From Beijerinckiaceae bacterium (GTDB taxonomy: Bacteria; Pseudomonadota; Alphaproteobacteria; Rhizobiales; Beijerinckiaceae): a stretch of DNA of 64,000 nucleotides. Made by a program: the position numbers and the translations under genes. The notes beneath the pieces were generated by a model. That model had not been told where the DNA came from. It worked only from the letters and a program-made list of their open reading frames with translations, and made no database searches. How positions within the stretch are numbered: position 1 is the first letter of the stretch; the number at the start of each line of letters is the position of its first letter. Shown one piece after another: positions 50,492-59,715 of the stretch. The stretch lies in contig CANBNG010000019.1 of the NCBI GenBank assembly GCA_947370975.1, forward strand, positions 1 to 64,000, read 5' to 3'.

Positions 50492-51892
50492 TTGGGCCGC
50501 CTGATCGCCATCTCCAACCGCATTCCAAAGCCCAATGAACGCTATTCAGCTGGCGGCCTTGCTGTGGCCGTGCGTAATGCGCTGGAACGCCAGGGCGGCA
50601 TCTGGCTGGGCTGGAGCGGCGAAGTCAGCGAGAGCAGCGACGGCACGCCAAAAATCTCGGAAGTGCGCTGGAACAATGTCGATTACGTCACCATCGATCT
50701 GACGCAGCGTGACCATGATGAATATTACAATGGCTTTGCCAATCGCGCGCTTTGGCCGCTCTTTCATCACCGCCCTGGACTCACTGAATTCGCGCGGCGC
50801 GACATGGCGGGCTATTATCGCGTCAACCAGACCTTTGCGCGCACGCTTGCTCCCATGCTCAAGCCCGACGATCTGATCTGGGTGCATGATTATCATCTCA
50901 TCCCGCTCGCCTCGGAATTGCGCGCGCTCGGCGTGAAAAACCGCATCGGCTTCTTTCTGCATATTCCATGGCCAGCACCCGAACTGCTCGTCATCCTGCC
51001 AAACCACGCCCGCCTTGCAGCAAATCTCGCGTGTTACGATTTGATCGGATTTCAGACCCGGCAATTTCTCGACAATTTCCTGGCTTATCTGCGCGATGAA
51101 ATGGGCATTGAGAGTGATGGCCACGGCCGCATAGAGGCCTTCGGACGCTCGTGTCAGGTCGGTGTTTTTCCAATCTCGATCGACACGGAAGAATTCATTC
51201 GGTTTGCGCGTGAACCCTTGTCGCCGACAAACCGAAGGCTCGAAAAATCGCTCGAAGGCAAGATGCTCGCGCTCAGCGTGGACAGGCTGGACTATTCCAA
51301 AGGCATTCCGCAACGGATCGAGGCTTTTGGACGCTTTCTCGAACTCTATCCAGATTACCGGCATCAATTTTATGCGTTGCAAATCGCGCCGACAACGCGC
51401 GAGCAAATTCCTGAATATGCCGAAATCAATCGCGAGGTCGCAGAAGCTGCCGGTCGCGTCAACGGCAAGTTCGGCGATATCGATTGGGCGCCTATCCGTT
51501 ACGTCAACCGCTCCATAGCGCGCGCCGCATTGGCCGGACTTTACCGCTGCGCGCGACTGGGCATCGTTACACCTTTGCGCGACGGCATGAATCTCGTCGC
51601 CAAGGAATTTGTCGCCGCGCAGAACGAGGATAATCCCGGCGTTCTCGTGCTGTCGCGCTTTGCAGGTTCCGCGCGTGAATTGCGCGGTGCGATCATGGTC
51701 AATCCTTACGATACGGACGGTATGGCGCATGCGTTCAAGGCTGCGTTCGACATGCCGCTTGATGAACGCATCAGCCGCATCAAGCCGATGATCCGCTATC
51801 TCAAGGAGCATAATGTTCATCGCTGGTGCAGCGAATATCTCGATGCGCTCGCCAAGCAACCGGTCAAGGCTCACATGCCCTCGGTGGCCTGA
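50492..51892 (+). CDS. otsA: Trehalose-6-phosphate synthase
   Basis: A GT20 enzyme that joins UDP-glucose and glucose-6-phosphate to trehalose-6-phosphate. The 466-residue product has GRLIAISNRIPKP at its start, GWSGE, VHDYHLIPLA, GFFLHIPWPAPE, LSVDRLDYSKGIPQR and TPLRDGMNLVAKEF. The start is probably the TTG at 50492, 8 bases after GGGGAG; this gives the usual short N terminus. The GTG at 50483 abuts the same site, and the ATG at 50345 lies inside the GH15 gene. Together with OtsB it forms a trehalose (osmoprotectant) pathway. Confidence 0.95.
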   Translation: MGRLIAISNRIPKPNERYSAGGLAVAVRNALERQGGIWLGWSGEVSESSDGTPKISEVRWNNVDYVTIDLTQRDHDEYYNGFANRALWPLFHHRPGLTEFARRDMAGYYRVNQTFARTLAPMLKPDDLIWVHDYHLIPLASELRALGVKNRIGFFLHIPWPAPELLVILPNHARLAANLACYDLIGFQTRQFLDNFLAYLRDEMGIESDGHGRIEAFGRSCQVGVFPISIDTEEFIRFAREPLSPTNRRLEKSLEGKMLALSVDRLDYSKGIPQRIEAFGRFLELYPDYRHQFYALQIAPTTREQIPEYAEINREVAEAAGRVNGKFGDIDWAPIRYVNRSIARAALAGLYRCARLGIVTPLRDGMNLVAKEFVAAQNEDNPGVLVLSRFAGSARELRGAIMVNPYDTDGMAHAFKAAFDMPLDERISRIKPMIRYLKEHNVHRWCSEYLDALAKQPVKAHMPSVA

Positions 51893-52002
51893 ACAAAAAT
51901 TCATATTTGCGCCATTGCGTCATGCAATCGTCAGAATTGGCGCGTAAGATTTATAAATACAGAATGGATTTCAATTTTCATTCGCATTTAGGGGGACGTG
52001 CA

Positions 52003-52359
52003 ATGTTGATGAAAGAGCTCATAGGCACGTGCTCGCACGAACCTGTGGCAGAGGCGGCCGTGGTTTCCATCGGCCCGGTTTTTTACGCCCGCGTGGCAAA
52101 TGTTGCCGGACGCCATGGCCTTTCGGTCGGCGCCTTTTCAGCTCAGGCGGTGCGCGATTTCCGCGCCTGCGCCGCTATAAAGCACTGGCAGGAACTGTCG
52201 CACCTGTGCGCAGGTCATGACATGCCAATCCTGCGGGGGCTGCACCATATTGTCGAGGCGGCGCTTGAGGCTGATGACGGGGAACCGGCGGATTGGCTCT
52301 CTTCTCGCGGCGTGGCGGCGGGGAGCATGCATCACGGCGAGCGCTGCGCCTGGATCTGA
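52003..52359 (+). CDS. Conserved hypothetical protein, 118 aa
   Basis: A cytosolic protein starting MLMKELIGTCSHEP, with the helical segment VVSIGPVFYARVANVAGRHGLSVGAFSAQAVRDF that resembles small rhizobial proteins with an unknown role, maybe of ribbon-helix-helix type. GGGGGACG precedes the ATG at 52003, which is preferred over longer open frames. The upstream gap is AT-rich with a possible TATAAA. It is followed by a strong terminator. Confidence 0.62.
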   Translation: MLMKELIGTCSHEPVAEAAVVSIGPVFYARVANVAGRHGLSVGAFSAQAVRDFRACAAIKHWQELSHLCAGHDMPILRGLHHIVEAALEADDGEPADWLSSRGVAAGSMHHGERCAWI

Positions 52360-52392
52360 ATGGTGCAAGGCGTAGGATTTTCACCGACATGT

Positions 52393-52419
52393 AAAAAGCC
52401 CGCATCACGCGGGCTTTTT
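52393..52419. terminator. Bidirectional intrinsic terminator
   Basis: AAAAAGCCCGC (52393-52403) pairs with GCGGGCTTTTT (52409-52419) over ATCAC, with more T after it. It stops the hypothetical gene on the plus strand and DUF3775 on the minus strand. Confidence 0.93.
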
Positions 52420-52435
52420 TTATGCCTGAGCGCAA

Positions 52436-52837
52436 TTACAGGCGACCCTTTTCCAAATCCTCACAGGAAAGATCGAAATTGGAGAGCCCCTCCTCCAGAT
52501 ATTCCGCGAGCAATGGCATGCCCAGCAAATAAAAGGCTGTGCGATATTCGGCTCGGCCACGCGCTTCGCCGAGAGCGCCCGCCCAGTCATTTTCAAAATC
52601 ACCACGCCCGGTCCAGCAGAGTGCAACCAGTTCAACCTTCTCATCGTCATTGAGCCCGTTGATGAAGGACATCAGCTCGGTCAAGACGGGACGCTCGTTA
52701 CTCTCGGTCAGCGCAGCGGTGAATTTGTCATCTGTTGGATTGGATGCATCGGAATCGACCTGCTCATCGGTCGACATATATTCGCGCATCTTGATGATGA
52801 TGAAGCAGACTTTTTCCGGACTGAGTTCTGCAAGCAT
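52436..52837 (-). CDS. DUF3775 family protein
   Basis: A 133-residue acidic protein of the DUF3775 family, which is frequent in alphaproteobacteria. It begins LSPEKVCFIIIKMREYM, with an acidic stretch and later VELVALCWTGRGDFENDW, ARGRAEYRTAFYLLGMPLLAEYLEEG. Function unknown; probably cytosolic. AGGAGGGAC precedes the ATG at 52837. It lies 17 bases downstream of the DJ-1-like gene, in an apparent operon. Confidence 0.85.
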   Translation of the reverse strand: MLAELSPEKVCFIIIKMREYMSTDEQVDSDASNPTDDKFTAALTESNERPVLTELMSFINGLNDDEKVELVALCWTGRGDFENDWAGALGEARGRAEYRTAFYLLGMPLLAEYLEEGLSNFDLSCEDLEKGRL

Positions 52838-52854
52838 GGGCTGTCCCTCCTCGC

Positions 52855-53427
52855 TCAGGCCTTGGGGCTTTCCTCATCTTCGACGCCTTCGCTCTCGATC
52901 TGCTCGATAATGGCAGCAACGAAAGCATCGAGATCCTTGGGCGAGCGGCTGGTGATGAGCCCGCCATCGACGACGACTTCACGGTCGATCCATTCGCCGC
53001 CGGCATTTTCGATATCGGTCCGCACCGAGGGCCAGGAGGTGAGGTTCTTGCCGTCGACAACATCGGCCTCGATCAACAGCCAAGGCGCGTGGCAGATGGC
53101 GGCGACGATTTTTCCGGCGTCGAGAAAGTCCTGAACGAGCGCCACGGCATCGTCATTCATGCGCAAGATGTCAGGGTTCATCTGCCCGCCGGGCAGCACA
53201 AGCGCGTCGTAATCGTCGACTTCGACGGCGGCGATTTCCAGATCGACCGGCACTTTCGCGCCCCAGTTCTTGTCCTGCCAGCCCTTGATCTCGGAGGCCC
53301 CTTCGGGGGCTGCAACCTCGACCTTGGCGCCGGCCGCGCGCAGGCGCGTCAATGGCGTCTGCAGCTCCGATTGCTCAAACCCGTCGGTTGCCATGATGAG
53401 AATTCGCGCTTCCCGAATGCTGACCAT
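52855..53427 (-). CDS. DJ-1/PfpI family protein
   Basis: A 190-residue cytosolic protein of the PfpI/YhbO branch. The catalytic elbow is AAICHAPW with nucleophile C112 and H113; E18 in ATDGFEQSEL fits the third residue. Family members are glyoxalase III/deglycase or amidase-like stress proteins; the exact activity is debated. GGGGAG precedes the ATG at 53427. It shares a transcript with DUF3775 and is divergent from the exported protein gene at 53566. Confidence 0.93.
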   Translation of the reverse strand: MVSIREARILIMATDGFEQSELQTPLTRLRAAGAKVEVAAPEGASEIKGWQDKNWGAKVPVDLEIAAVEVDDYDALVLPGGQMNPDILRMNDDAVALVQDFLDAGKIVAAICHAPWLLIEADVVDGKNLTSWPSVRTDIENAGGEWIDREVVVDGGLITSRSPKDLDAFVAAIIEQIESEGVEDEESPKA

Positions 53428-53565
53428 CGGCCACTCCCCTTGCTGCCACCCGCGCATTCAACACGAGGCGAGGCCGCTTGGTTGCGCTGCCTGTGGCGCG
53501 CCTTGTCGGGAGGAACCGGGCGCGGCGGGCAACGTTGGCTGGATTGTGCAGCCGCGAGGTTTCCA

Positions 53566-53844
53566 ATGCGCCAGCCCGATCGCAGCCTTTATCGCACGTG
53601 TCTGATAGCCTGCGGGCTTCTGGCAGCGGGCGTTGCAGCGGCCCAGACAGAGCGGGAGCCAAGCGCGCCCAACCCGTCGGGGAAGCTCGACAAGTCAGAT
53701 GGGATCATCACGCCGCCATCGGGTATCGATCAGGACATGACGCAAAAGCCGCCCGACATCGGCGCCACAATGCCCGTCATTCCCCCCGAAGCCGTCACCC
53801 CGCCGGGCGCAACGCCAGATGCGCCCAAGCCCGAGCCGAAATGA
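53566..53844 (+). CDS. Exported Pro-rich hypothetical protein, 92 aa
   Basis: An N-terminal signal (residues 1-27, RTCLIACGLLAAGVAAAQ) precedes a hydrophilic, disordered mature part rich in Pro and Asp (GKLDKSDGIITPPSGIDQDM, TPPGATPDAPKPEPK). This pattern, with IITPPSGID and MTQKPP, is common in rhizobial proteins of unknown function. GAGG lies before the ATG at 53566. It is convergent with the deaminase gene, with 7 bases between them. Confidence 0.7.
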   Translation: MRQPDRSLYRTCLIACGLLAAGVAAAQTEREPSAPNPSGKLDKSDGIITPPSGIDQDMTQKPPDIGATMPVIPPEAVTPPGATPDAPKPEPK

Positions 53845-53851
53845 GCCTCGC

Positions 53852-54343
53852 CTAGTAAGCGATCTTGTCGGGCTTCACGCGCCAAAGCTCGAACACGTCG
53901 CGTGCTTCTGTCAGCGGCAGGTGGTCGGTGGGCATGGCGCGGGCGGAGGGCTCCAGCGCGACCTGCTCGTAGAGGAAGGCGTCATCGAAATCGATGGCGG
54001 CTGCCTCTTCGCGGGTGTTGGCATAGACGAGCCTGTCGATCCGGGCCCAATAAATTGCGGCCAGGCACATGGGGCATGGCTCGCAGCTCGAATAGAGCGT
54101 GGCGCCCGCGAGCGAGAAATCGCCCACGGCCACGCAGGCGCGGCGGATAGCGGTAACTTCGGCATGGGCGGTGGGATCGAGCGTCGAGGTTACCTCGTTC
54201 CAGCCCTCGGCCAGAATTTTTCCGTCCCGGACGATCACAGCCCCGAAGGGGCCGCCAAGCCCTGCCTCCATGCGCTCCTTGGACAGCGCGACAGCGCGGA
54301 GCAGGAATTGGCGATCGAGGGCCCCGTCAATGTCGTGGGTCAT
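53852..54343 (-). CDS. Nucleoside/guanine deaminase family protein
   Basis: A 163-residue zinc-dependent deaminase of the cytidine deaminase fold. It has the motif HAE (H60, E62) and PCPMC (C90, C93), with GPFGAVIVRDG in front. The fourth position in an operon with xanthine dehydrogenase suggests guanine deamination to xanthine, but a general purine deaminase role is possible. Its ATG overlaps the stop of xdhC (ATGA). Confidence 0.9.
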   Translation of the reverse strand: MTHDIDGALDRQFLLRAVALSKERMEAGLGGPFGAVIVRDGKILAEGWNEVTSTLDPTAHAEVTAIRRACVAVGDFSLAGATLYSSCEPCPMCLAAIYWARIDRLVYANTREEAAAIDFDDAFLYEQVALEPSARAMPTDHLPLTEARDVFELWRVKPDKIAY

Positions 54344-55161
54344 GGTCTGTCCTTGTGAAACGTCTCGCGGGCAATGAGCAGCGTGGCAGCCATCGAGGCG
54401 GCGATAATGGCAGGTTCCTTGCCCTCGATACCGGCAATGCCGACGGGGCAGATGAGCCTGGCGCGGCGCTCATCGGACAGACCAGCCTCGGCCATCCGGT
54501 GCATGAACCGCGCGCGCTTGGTGTCCGAGCCGATCAGCCCGACAAATGGAAAACGCGTCCCGGCAAGCGCGTGCGTCACGATGGCGAGATCGAGCGGATG
54601 GGAATGGGTCATCACCAGAATGAAACTGTCCGGGGCCAAGGCATCGAGCGCGGCCACGGGATCTGCGGGCGCGTGCTTGGTCACATTGGGGGGGACGGCA
54701 GCGGGAAAGACATCGGCGCGCTGATCGATCCATGCAATCGAAAAGGGCAGTGGAGCGAGCGCCAGCACCAGGGCCCGCCCGACATGGCCAGCGCCAAACA
54801 GCGCGAGAGGGGTCGCATCCATCGCCCCATCCTGTGCATCAAGACGCGCGGCATCTTCGGGACGATAGAGCTCGAAGCGCAGCCGCACCCGCCCGCCGCA
54901 ACATTGGGCAAGCTCGGGCCCGAGCGAAAAATCGCGCACAAGAACCGGCTCTGCGCCGGGCGCAAACAGACCGCGCGCGACATGGAGCGCTTCCCATTCG
55001 AGCGCCCCGCCGCCAATCGTCCCGTGAAAATCCCCGCTCTCGCGCACCAGCATCGCAGCCCCGGCCTCGCGCGGCGTCGAGCCTTCGGCCCGCTCAACAC
55101 TTACGTGAACGGCGGCATGTCCCTGCGCGAGCAGGCTTGCGAGACGCGTCATTATCGACAT
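54340..55161 (-). CDS. xdhC: Xanthine dehydrogenase accessory protein XdhC
   Basis: Binds molybdenum cofactor, supports its sulfuration and passes it to the XdhB subunit. The 273-residue product has AEGSTPREAGAAMLV near its start, the family TIGGGALEW, a Rossmann-like GAGHVGRALVLAL and FILVMTHSHPLD and IGSDTKRARF. The start at 55161 fits the family's N terminus; the frame runs further up to a GTG at 55260 that overlaps xdhB. It has no clear ribosome site. The 85-base gap after xdhB carries two copies of AATGATTCAA 24 bases apart. Confidence 0.92.
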   Translation of the reverse strand: MSIMTRLASLLAQGHAAVHVSVERAEGSTPREAGAAMLVRESGDFHGTIGGGALEWEALHVARGLFAPGAEPVLVRDFSLGPELAQCCGGRVRLRFELYRPEDAARLDAQDGAMDATPLALFGAGHVGRALVLALAPLPFSIAWIDQRADVFPAAVPPNVTKHAPADPVAALDALAPDSFILVMTHSHPLDLAIVTHALAGTRFPFVGLIGSDTKRARFMHRMAEAGLSDERRARLICPVGIAGIEGKEPAIIAASMAATLLIARETFHKDRP

Positions 55162-55246
55162 GTCGCCAACGCTGAAATGCGAGTCGTTTGAGCCACCTGA
55201 CCCGCCATCTTCAGAAAATGATTCAAGCTGAAGTTCATGTAATGAT

Positions 55247-57583
55247 TCAACATCCCTCACCCTTGTGCGCGGCCCTCAGCGCTTCGGCTGAAAACAGAAT
55301 GCGCTCGGGCGTTGCGGGCGCATCAAGGGGTACATGAACACCGGGGGCGAGCCCATGCAGCGCGTCGATGATGGCGTTGAAGACGCTGATGCCAAGCATG
55401 AGCGGGGGCTCGCCAACAGCCTTGGAGCGATGGATCGTGTCCTCGCGATTGGCATTGTCGAAAAGCCTGACGCGGAAATCGCGCGGCACATCGGCAGCTA
55501 CCGGGATCTTGTAGGTCGAGGGCGCGTGGGTGAGGAGACGCCCCTTGGCGTCATGCACCAGCTCCTCGCTTGTCAGCCAGCCCATGCCCTGGACGAAGCC
55601 GCCCTCGATCTGGCCGATGTCGATGGCTGGATTGAGCGAGCGTCCGACATCGTGGAGAATGTCGGCGCGCAGCACTTTGCTCTCGCCCGTCAGCGTGTCG
55701 ATGGCGACCTCGCAACAGGACGCGCCATAAGCAAAATAGAGGAAGGGACGGCCAGTCTTGGTGGCGCGGTTCCAGTCGAGATGCGGCGTCTTGTAGAAGC
55801 CGGCCTCCGACAATTGCACCCGCATCTCGCGGCTGCGGCGCGCCAGATCGCGGAAGCTGATCGACTCATTGCCGCCAAACACCCGCCCGTCGCGGAAGCG
55901 CACCGCATCGGGGGCAATCGCCCACATGGCGGCTGCAACCTCGGCCATGCGCTGGCGGATCGCGCCCGCTGCGATGCGGGCCGCCATGCCATTGAGATCG
56001 GCGCCGGCAGAGGCCGCAGTGGGAGATGTATTTGGCACTTTGGCGGTGTTGGTCGCGGTGATGCGCACGAAGTCGAGCGGCACGCCAAATTCCTCGGCCA
56101 CCACCTGGGCAACCTTGGTGAAGAGCCCCTGCCCCATCTCCGTGCCGCCATGGTTCAGGTGGATCGAGCCATCCTGATAGACATGCACCAGCGCGCCCGC
56201 CTGGTTCATATGGACGAGGGTGAAGGAGATGCCAAATTGCACCGGCGTCAGCGCCAGCCCGCGCCGGATGATCGGCGCAGTGGCGTTATGGGCGGCAATT
56301 TCAGCGCGGCGCGCACGATAATCGGAGCTGCGCTCCAGCTCTTCGATGAGAGCGGGGAGCGTATCGGTCTCCTCCACCACCATGCCGTAGGGCGTGCGGT
56401 CGCGCCCCGGCGCCAGCAGGTTGACCTTGCGTACATCGAGCGGGTCACGCCCGGTCTCATGCGCGATGGCGTCCATCACCCGCTCGATAGCGAGCATCCC
56501 CTGCGGGCCGCCAAAGCCACGAAAGGCCGTATTGGACACCGTGTCGCTGCGCAGCCGGCGCGAGCGCACGGCGACCGCAGGCACATAATAGGCATTGGCC
56601 GCATGGAACATGGCGCGGTCGACGACGCCGGTCGAGAGATCGGCCGAACAACCGCAATTGGCGTCGAGCTGCACGTCATAGGCGGTGAGGCGGCCATCAG
56701 CCTCAAAGCCCACCGACCAATCGGCGCGGAAATCATGGCGCTTGCCGGTGATGACGAAATCATCGTCGCGGTCGAGCCGGAGCTTGCATGGCCGCCCGGT
56801 GACATGGGCGGCGAGCGCTGCCAGAGCCGCCGTCTGGCTCGCCTGGCTTTCCTTGCCGCCAAAGCCCCCGCCCATGCGCCGTGTTTCAACGGTAACGAAA
56901 GCATCCGGACAGCCCAGCACGCGGGCGACAATATGCTGAACCTCGCTTGGATCCTGCGTCGAGGCATGGACGAGCATGTCGCCCGCCTCACCCGGAATGG
57001 CCAGCGCAACCTGCCCTTCGAGATAGAAATGTTCCTGCCCGCCAATGGCGAGCCGGCCGGAAAGCCTGTGCGGGGCGCACCCAAGCGCCTCCTGCACATC
57101 GCCGCGTCCGAAATCGAAATCCGGCAGCACGGTTTGCCCGCGCTGTGCAGCCGCTTCAATCGTGATGGCGGGCTCGTCGGCGGCAATGTCGAACTGCGCC
57201 AGACGGGCTGCACGGCGCGCCGCATCACGCGTCTGCGCAACGACGGCAAAAACCACCTGACCGTGAAAAATCACTTCGCCATCGGCAAAGAGCGGATCGT
57301 CGGCAAAGGCAGGCGCGACATCGTTCTTGCCTGGAACATCGCTCGCGCAGAGCACGGCGACGACACCGGGCGCGGCGCGCACGCCAGAAAGATCGAGCCC
57401 GAGGAGGCGTCCGCGCGCGACAGGCGAGAGACCGGGAGCCAGATGCAGCGTGCCGGATGGCTCGCGAATGTCATCCACATAAGTGGCCGCGCCCTGCACG
57501 TGCAGGCTAGCAGAATCATGCGTGACCGATTGGCGGACGATGACGAGATCGTCCTCGCGGGGCTTGGCCTGCGGCATGGTCAT
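55247..57583 (-). CDS. xdhB: Xanthine dehydrogenase molybdenum-binding subunit
   Basis: The catalytic subunit oxidising hypoxanthine and xanthine to urate. The 778-residue protein begins with HDSASLHVQGAATYVDDI, has RRMGGGFGGKESQ (cofactor loop), AFRGFGGPQG with the substrate-binding arginine, HGGTEMGQGLFTKVAQ and AVGEPPLMLG with the catalytic glutamate. These match bacterial XdhB rather than aldehyde or CO dehydrogenases. Its ATG overlaps the xdhA stop (ATGA). Confidence 0.95.
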   Translation of the reverse strand: MTMPQAKPREDDLVIVRQSVTHDSASLHVQGAATYVDDIREPSGTLHLAPGLSPVARGRLLGLDLSGVRAAPGVVAVLCASDVPGKNDVAPAFADDPLFADGEVIFHGQVVFAVVAQTRDAARRAARLAQFDIAADEPAITIEAAAQRGQTVLPDFDFGRGDVQEALGCAPHRLSGRLAIGGQEHFYLEGQVALAIPGEAGDMLVHASTQDPSEVQHIVARVLGCPDAFVTVETRRMGGGFGGKESQASQTAALAALAAHVTGRPCKLRLDRDDDFVITGKRHDFRADWSVGFEADGRLTAYDVQLDANCGCSADLSTGVVDRAMFHAANAYYVPAVAVRSRRLRSDTVSNTAFRGFGGPQGMLAIERVMDAIAHETGRDPLDVRKVNLLAPGRDRTPYGMVVEETDTLPALIEELERSSDYRARRAEIAAHNATAPIIRRGLALTPVQFGISFTLVHMNQAGALVHVYQDGSIHLNHGGTEMGQGLFTKVAQVVAEEFGVPLDFVRITATNTAKVPNTSPTAASAGADLNGMAARIAAGAIRQRMAEVAAAMWAIAPDAVRFRDGRVFGGNESISFRDLARRSREMRVQLSEAGFYKTPHLDWNRATKTGRPFLYFAYGASCCEVAIDTLTGESKVLRADILHDVGRSLNPAIDIGQIEGGFVQGMGWLTSEELVHDAKGRLLTHAPSTYKIPVAADVPRDFRVRLFDNANREDTIHRSKAVGEPPLMLGISVFNAIIDALHGLAPGVHVPLDAPATPERILFSAEALRAAHKGEGC

Positions 57584-59046
57584 GGCTCCCTCGGCGGCGC
57601 GATGCGCGTCGTGGCGGGACTTTCACCGCGCAGTTCGATCAAGGCTTTGGTGAGAAGATTGCGGGCGACAAGCGCGCGATAGGCCGCGCTCGCCCGCTGA
57701 TCCGAGAGGGGCTGGAAATCAAATGCCAACGCGCTCAGAGCCGAAGCCCACGTCGACTCGTCCTGAAGCCTGATGCCAACCGCAAAGCCCTCGGCATTGC
57801 GCGCCCGCGCGGGCGTTCCCGCCATGCCGCCAAAGGCGATACGCGCGCGCCCGATCCGCCCCTGAGCGACATCGAAGCAGAAGGCCGCGAGGACGCTCGA
57901 AATATCCTCATCAATCCGCTTGCTCACCTTGTAGGCGCGGAAGGCCTGCTCGGCGGCCAAGGGCGGCATGATGACGGAATGCACGAATTCGCCGGGCAAA
58001 CGATCCTGTTTGCGATAGGCGAGGAAAAAATCCTCCAACGGCAAATGCCGCAGGACATCGCCCTTCTGGAGAACAAGCTGCGCACCCAGCGCAATCAGGC
58101 AGGGCGCGAGATCGCCAATCGGCGAGCCATTGGCGAGATTGCCGCCAATCGTGCCGGAACTGCGCACTTGCGTGGAGCCAAAGCGACGCATGACCTCGCC
58201 GAGATCTGGATGAAGCGCGCCCAGATGGGGCGCGAGCGCGGCCAGCGTGACGCCTGCGCCAATATGCAGGCCGTCGGCGTGCGCCTCTATTGCATCAAGA
58301 CCGGCCACCCGCCCGAGCCAGATGATTTTGCGAATGTCCTGCAAATTCTTGGTGAGCCAGAGCCCGACATCCGTTGCGCCCGCCACCAGCGTCGCATCGG
58401 GATGGGCGGCATAGAGAGCTGCAAGACTGGGGATGCTGGCGGGGGCGGCAAAAAACTGGTCGTCGTCCCCAATCAGCATATCGCCCGCGTGCATCGCCTC
58501 CGTGCCCGGCCAGCGGCCCTGCGGCGGTACAACATGGGCAGCAAGTGCTGCCTCGATGATCGGGCGATAGCCGGTGCAGCGGCAAAGATTGCCTGCAAGC
58601 TGATCGCAAACCGCGTCCGCATCGAGCGTTTGGGGCTTTGATTCATGCTGGGCAAAAAGGCTCATCACAATGCCGGGCGTGCAGAAGCCGCATTGCGCGC
58701 CATGGTGCGTGACCATGGAGTCCTGCACGGGGTGAAGCGCGCCCGGCGCCGACGACAAATCTTCGATGGTGACGAGTTCGGCGCCATCGATCTGGCCAAG
58801 CAGCAGAATGCAGGCATTCACCGGCGTGAAGTTTGGAGCGCCCTGCGCGCGGCGCACGAGGACGACAGTGCATGCGCCACAATCGCCCTCGTTGCAGCCT
58901 TCCTTCGTGCCGCTCGCCCCGCGCTCGATGCGCAACCAGTCGAGCAATGTCATGCGCGGCGCAAAATCACCAAGCTCGATGTCGCGCCCCCGAAAGCGGA
59001 AGCGAATGGATGCTCGTACGTCGACCGAGTGCGGCAAGTCCGCCAT
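57580..59046 (-). CDS. xdhA: Xanthine dehydrogenase small subunit ([2Fe-2S]/FAD)
   Basis: The electron-transfer subunit. The 488-residue protein has a plant-ferredoxin cluster motif KEGCNEGDCGACTVVL, a second cluster domain with CGFCTPGIVMSLF and CRCTGYRPI, then the FAD domain with AGATDVGLWLTK, GTIGGNLANGSPIGD and FAFGGMAGTP-like text. The ATG at 59046 follows GGAG by about 7 bases; the ATG at 59058 is four codons upstream. It is the first gene of the operon xdhA-B-C-deaminase. Confidence 0.94.
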   Translation of the reverse strand: MADLPHSVDVRASIRFRFRGRDIELGDFAPRMTLLDWLRIERGASGTKEGCNEGDCGACTVVLVRRAQGAPNFTPVNACILLLGQIDGAELVTIEDLSSAPGALHPVQDSMVTHHGAQCGFCTPGIVMSLFAQHESKPQTLDADAVCDQLAGNLCRCTGYRPIIEAALAAHVVPPQGRWPGTEAMHAGDMLIGDDDQFFAAPASIPSLAALYAAHPDATLVAGATDVGLWLTKNLQDIRKIIWLGRVAGLDAIEAHADGLHIGAGVTLAALAPHLGALHPDLGEVMRRFGSTQVRSSGTIGGNLANGSPIGDLAPCLIALGAQLVLQKGDVLRHLPLEDFFLAYRKQDRLPGEFVHSVIMPPLAAEQAFRAYKVSKRIDEDISSVLAAFCFDVAQGRIGRARIAFGGMAGTPARARNAEGFAVGIRLQDESTWASALSALAFDFQPLSDQRASAAYRALVARNLLTKALIELRGESPATTRIAPPREP

Positions 59047-59123
59047 GTGCCACTCCATGGCATTTTAAAAACTGCCACGAGTATGAACGCGCATCAGGCC
59101 GAGAGCAAAGACTACCTGCAGCT

Positions 59124-59564
59124 TTACCACACGCCAATGTTGGGCATGGAAACCCATGGCTCCTGCGCAGGCTTGCGGTCGCCCTTTTGCAACAGCTCGA
59201 TTGAAATATTGTCGGGCGAACGGATGAACGCCATGTGACCATCGCGCGGCGGACGATTGATCGTGACGCCGGCGTCCATGAGCTTCTGGCAAGTGTCGTA
59301 AATATCGTCGACGGCGTAGGCAAGATGCCCAAAATTGCGGCCACCGGTGTAGGTCTCGGGATCCCAATTGTAGGTCAGCTCGAGAAGTGGCGTGCGCGTT
59401 TCCCGCGCGCGGGCCTCGTCGCCGGGAGCAGCCAGGAAAACAAGCGTGAAACGACCGGCCTCGCTCTCGATGCGGCGCACTTCGATGAGGCCGAATTTGG
59501 CGCAATAGAAATCGAGCGACGCATCGAGATCGGTGACGCGAACCATTGTGTGCAGATATTCCAC
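59124..59564 (-). CDS. gloA: Lactoylglutathione lyase (glyoxalase I)
   Basis: A 146-residue metalloenzyme that converts the methylglyoxal-glutathione adduct to lactoylglutathione in the cytosol. It has YLHTMVRVTDLDASLDFYCA, with the histidine ligand, then LELTYNW (Glu ligand), GHLAYAVDDIY (His) and IELLQK (Glu). The start is a GTG at 59564 after GGGAGAG; the first residues MEYLHTM match family starts. It is divergent from the CDF transporter gene. Confidence 0.92.
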   Translation of the reverse strand: MEYLHTMVRVTDLDASLDFYCAKFGLIEVRRIESEAGRFTLVFLAAPGDEARARETRTPLLELTYNWDPETYTGGRNFGHLAYAVDDIYDTCQKLMDAGVTINRPPRDGHMAFIRSPDNISIELLQKGDRKPAQEPWVSMPNIGVW

Positions 59565-59715
59565 TTGCGCTCTCCCTCAACCCTGCGAAGACAGTCTTCC
59601 CCAGATATACTGCGGCCCGACCCGGTTGCCAGACAAATTGCCGGCTTCTGGTCAAAAGCCTGTCATGGCTTTAAGGGAAACTTTGCCGTTCTGTTACCGA
59701 CGAACCGAGGACGAC

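Noticed and set aside
55217..55250. Two copies of AATGATTCAA between xdhB and xdhC
   Set aside because: Short repeats within a cotranscribed gap; recorded with xdhC, but not enough to call a site.
55334..57682. Open frame of 782 codons opposite xdhB
   Set aside because: Antisense shadow in GC-rich DNA; xdhB on the other strand has all catalytic motifs.
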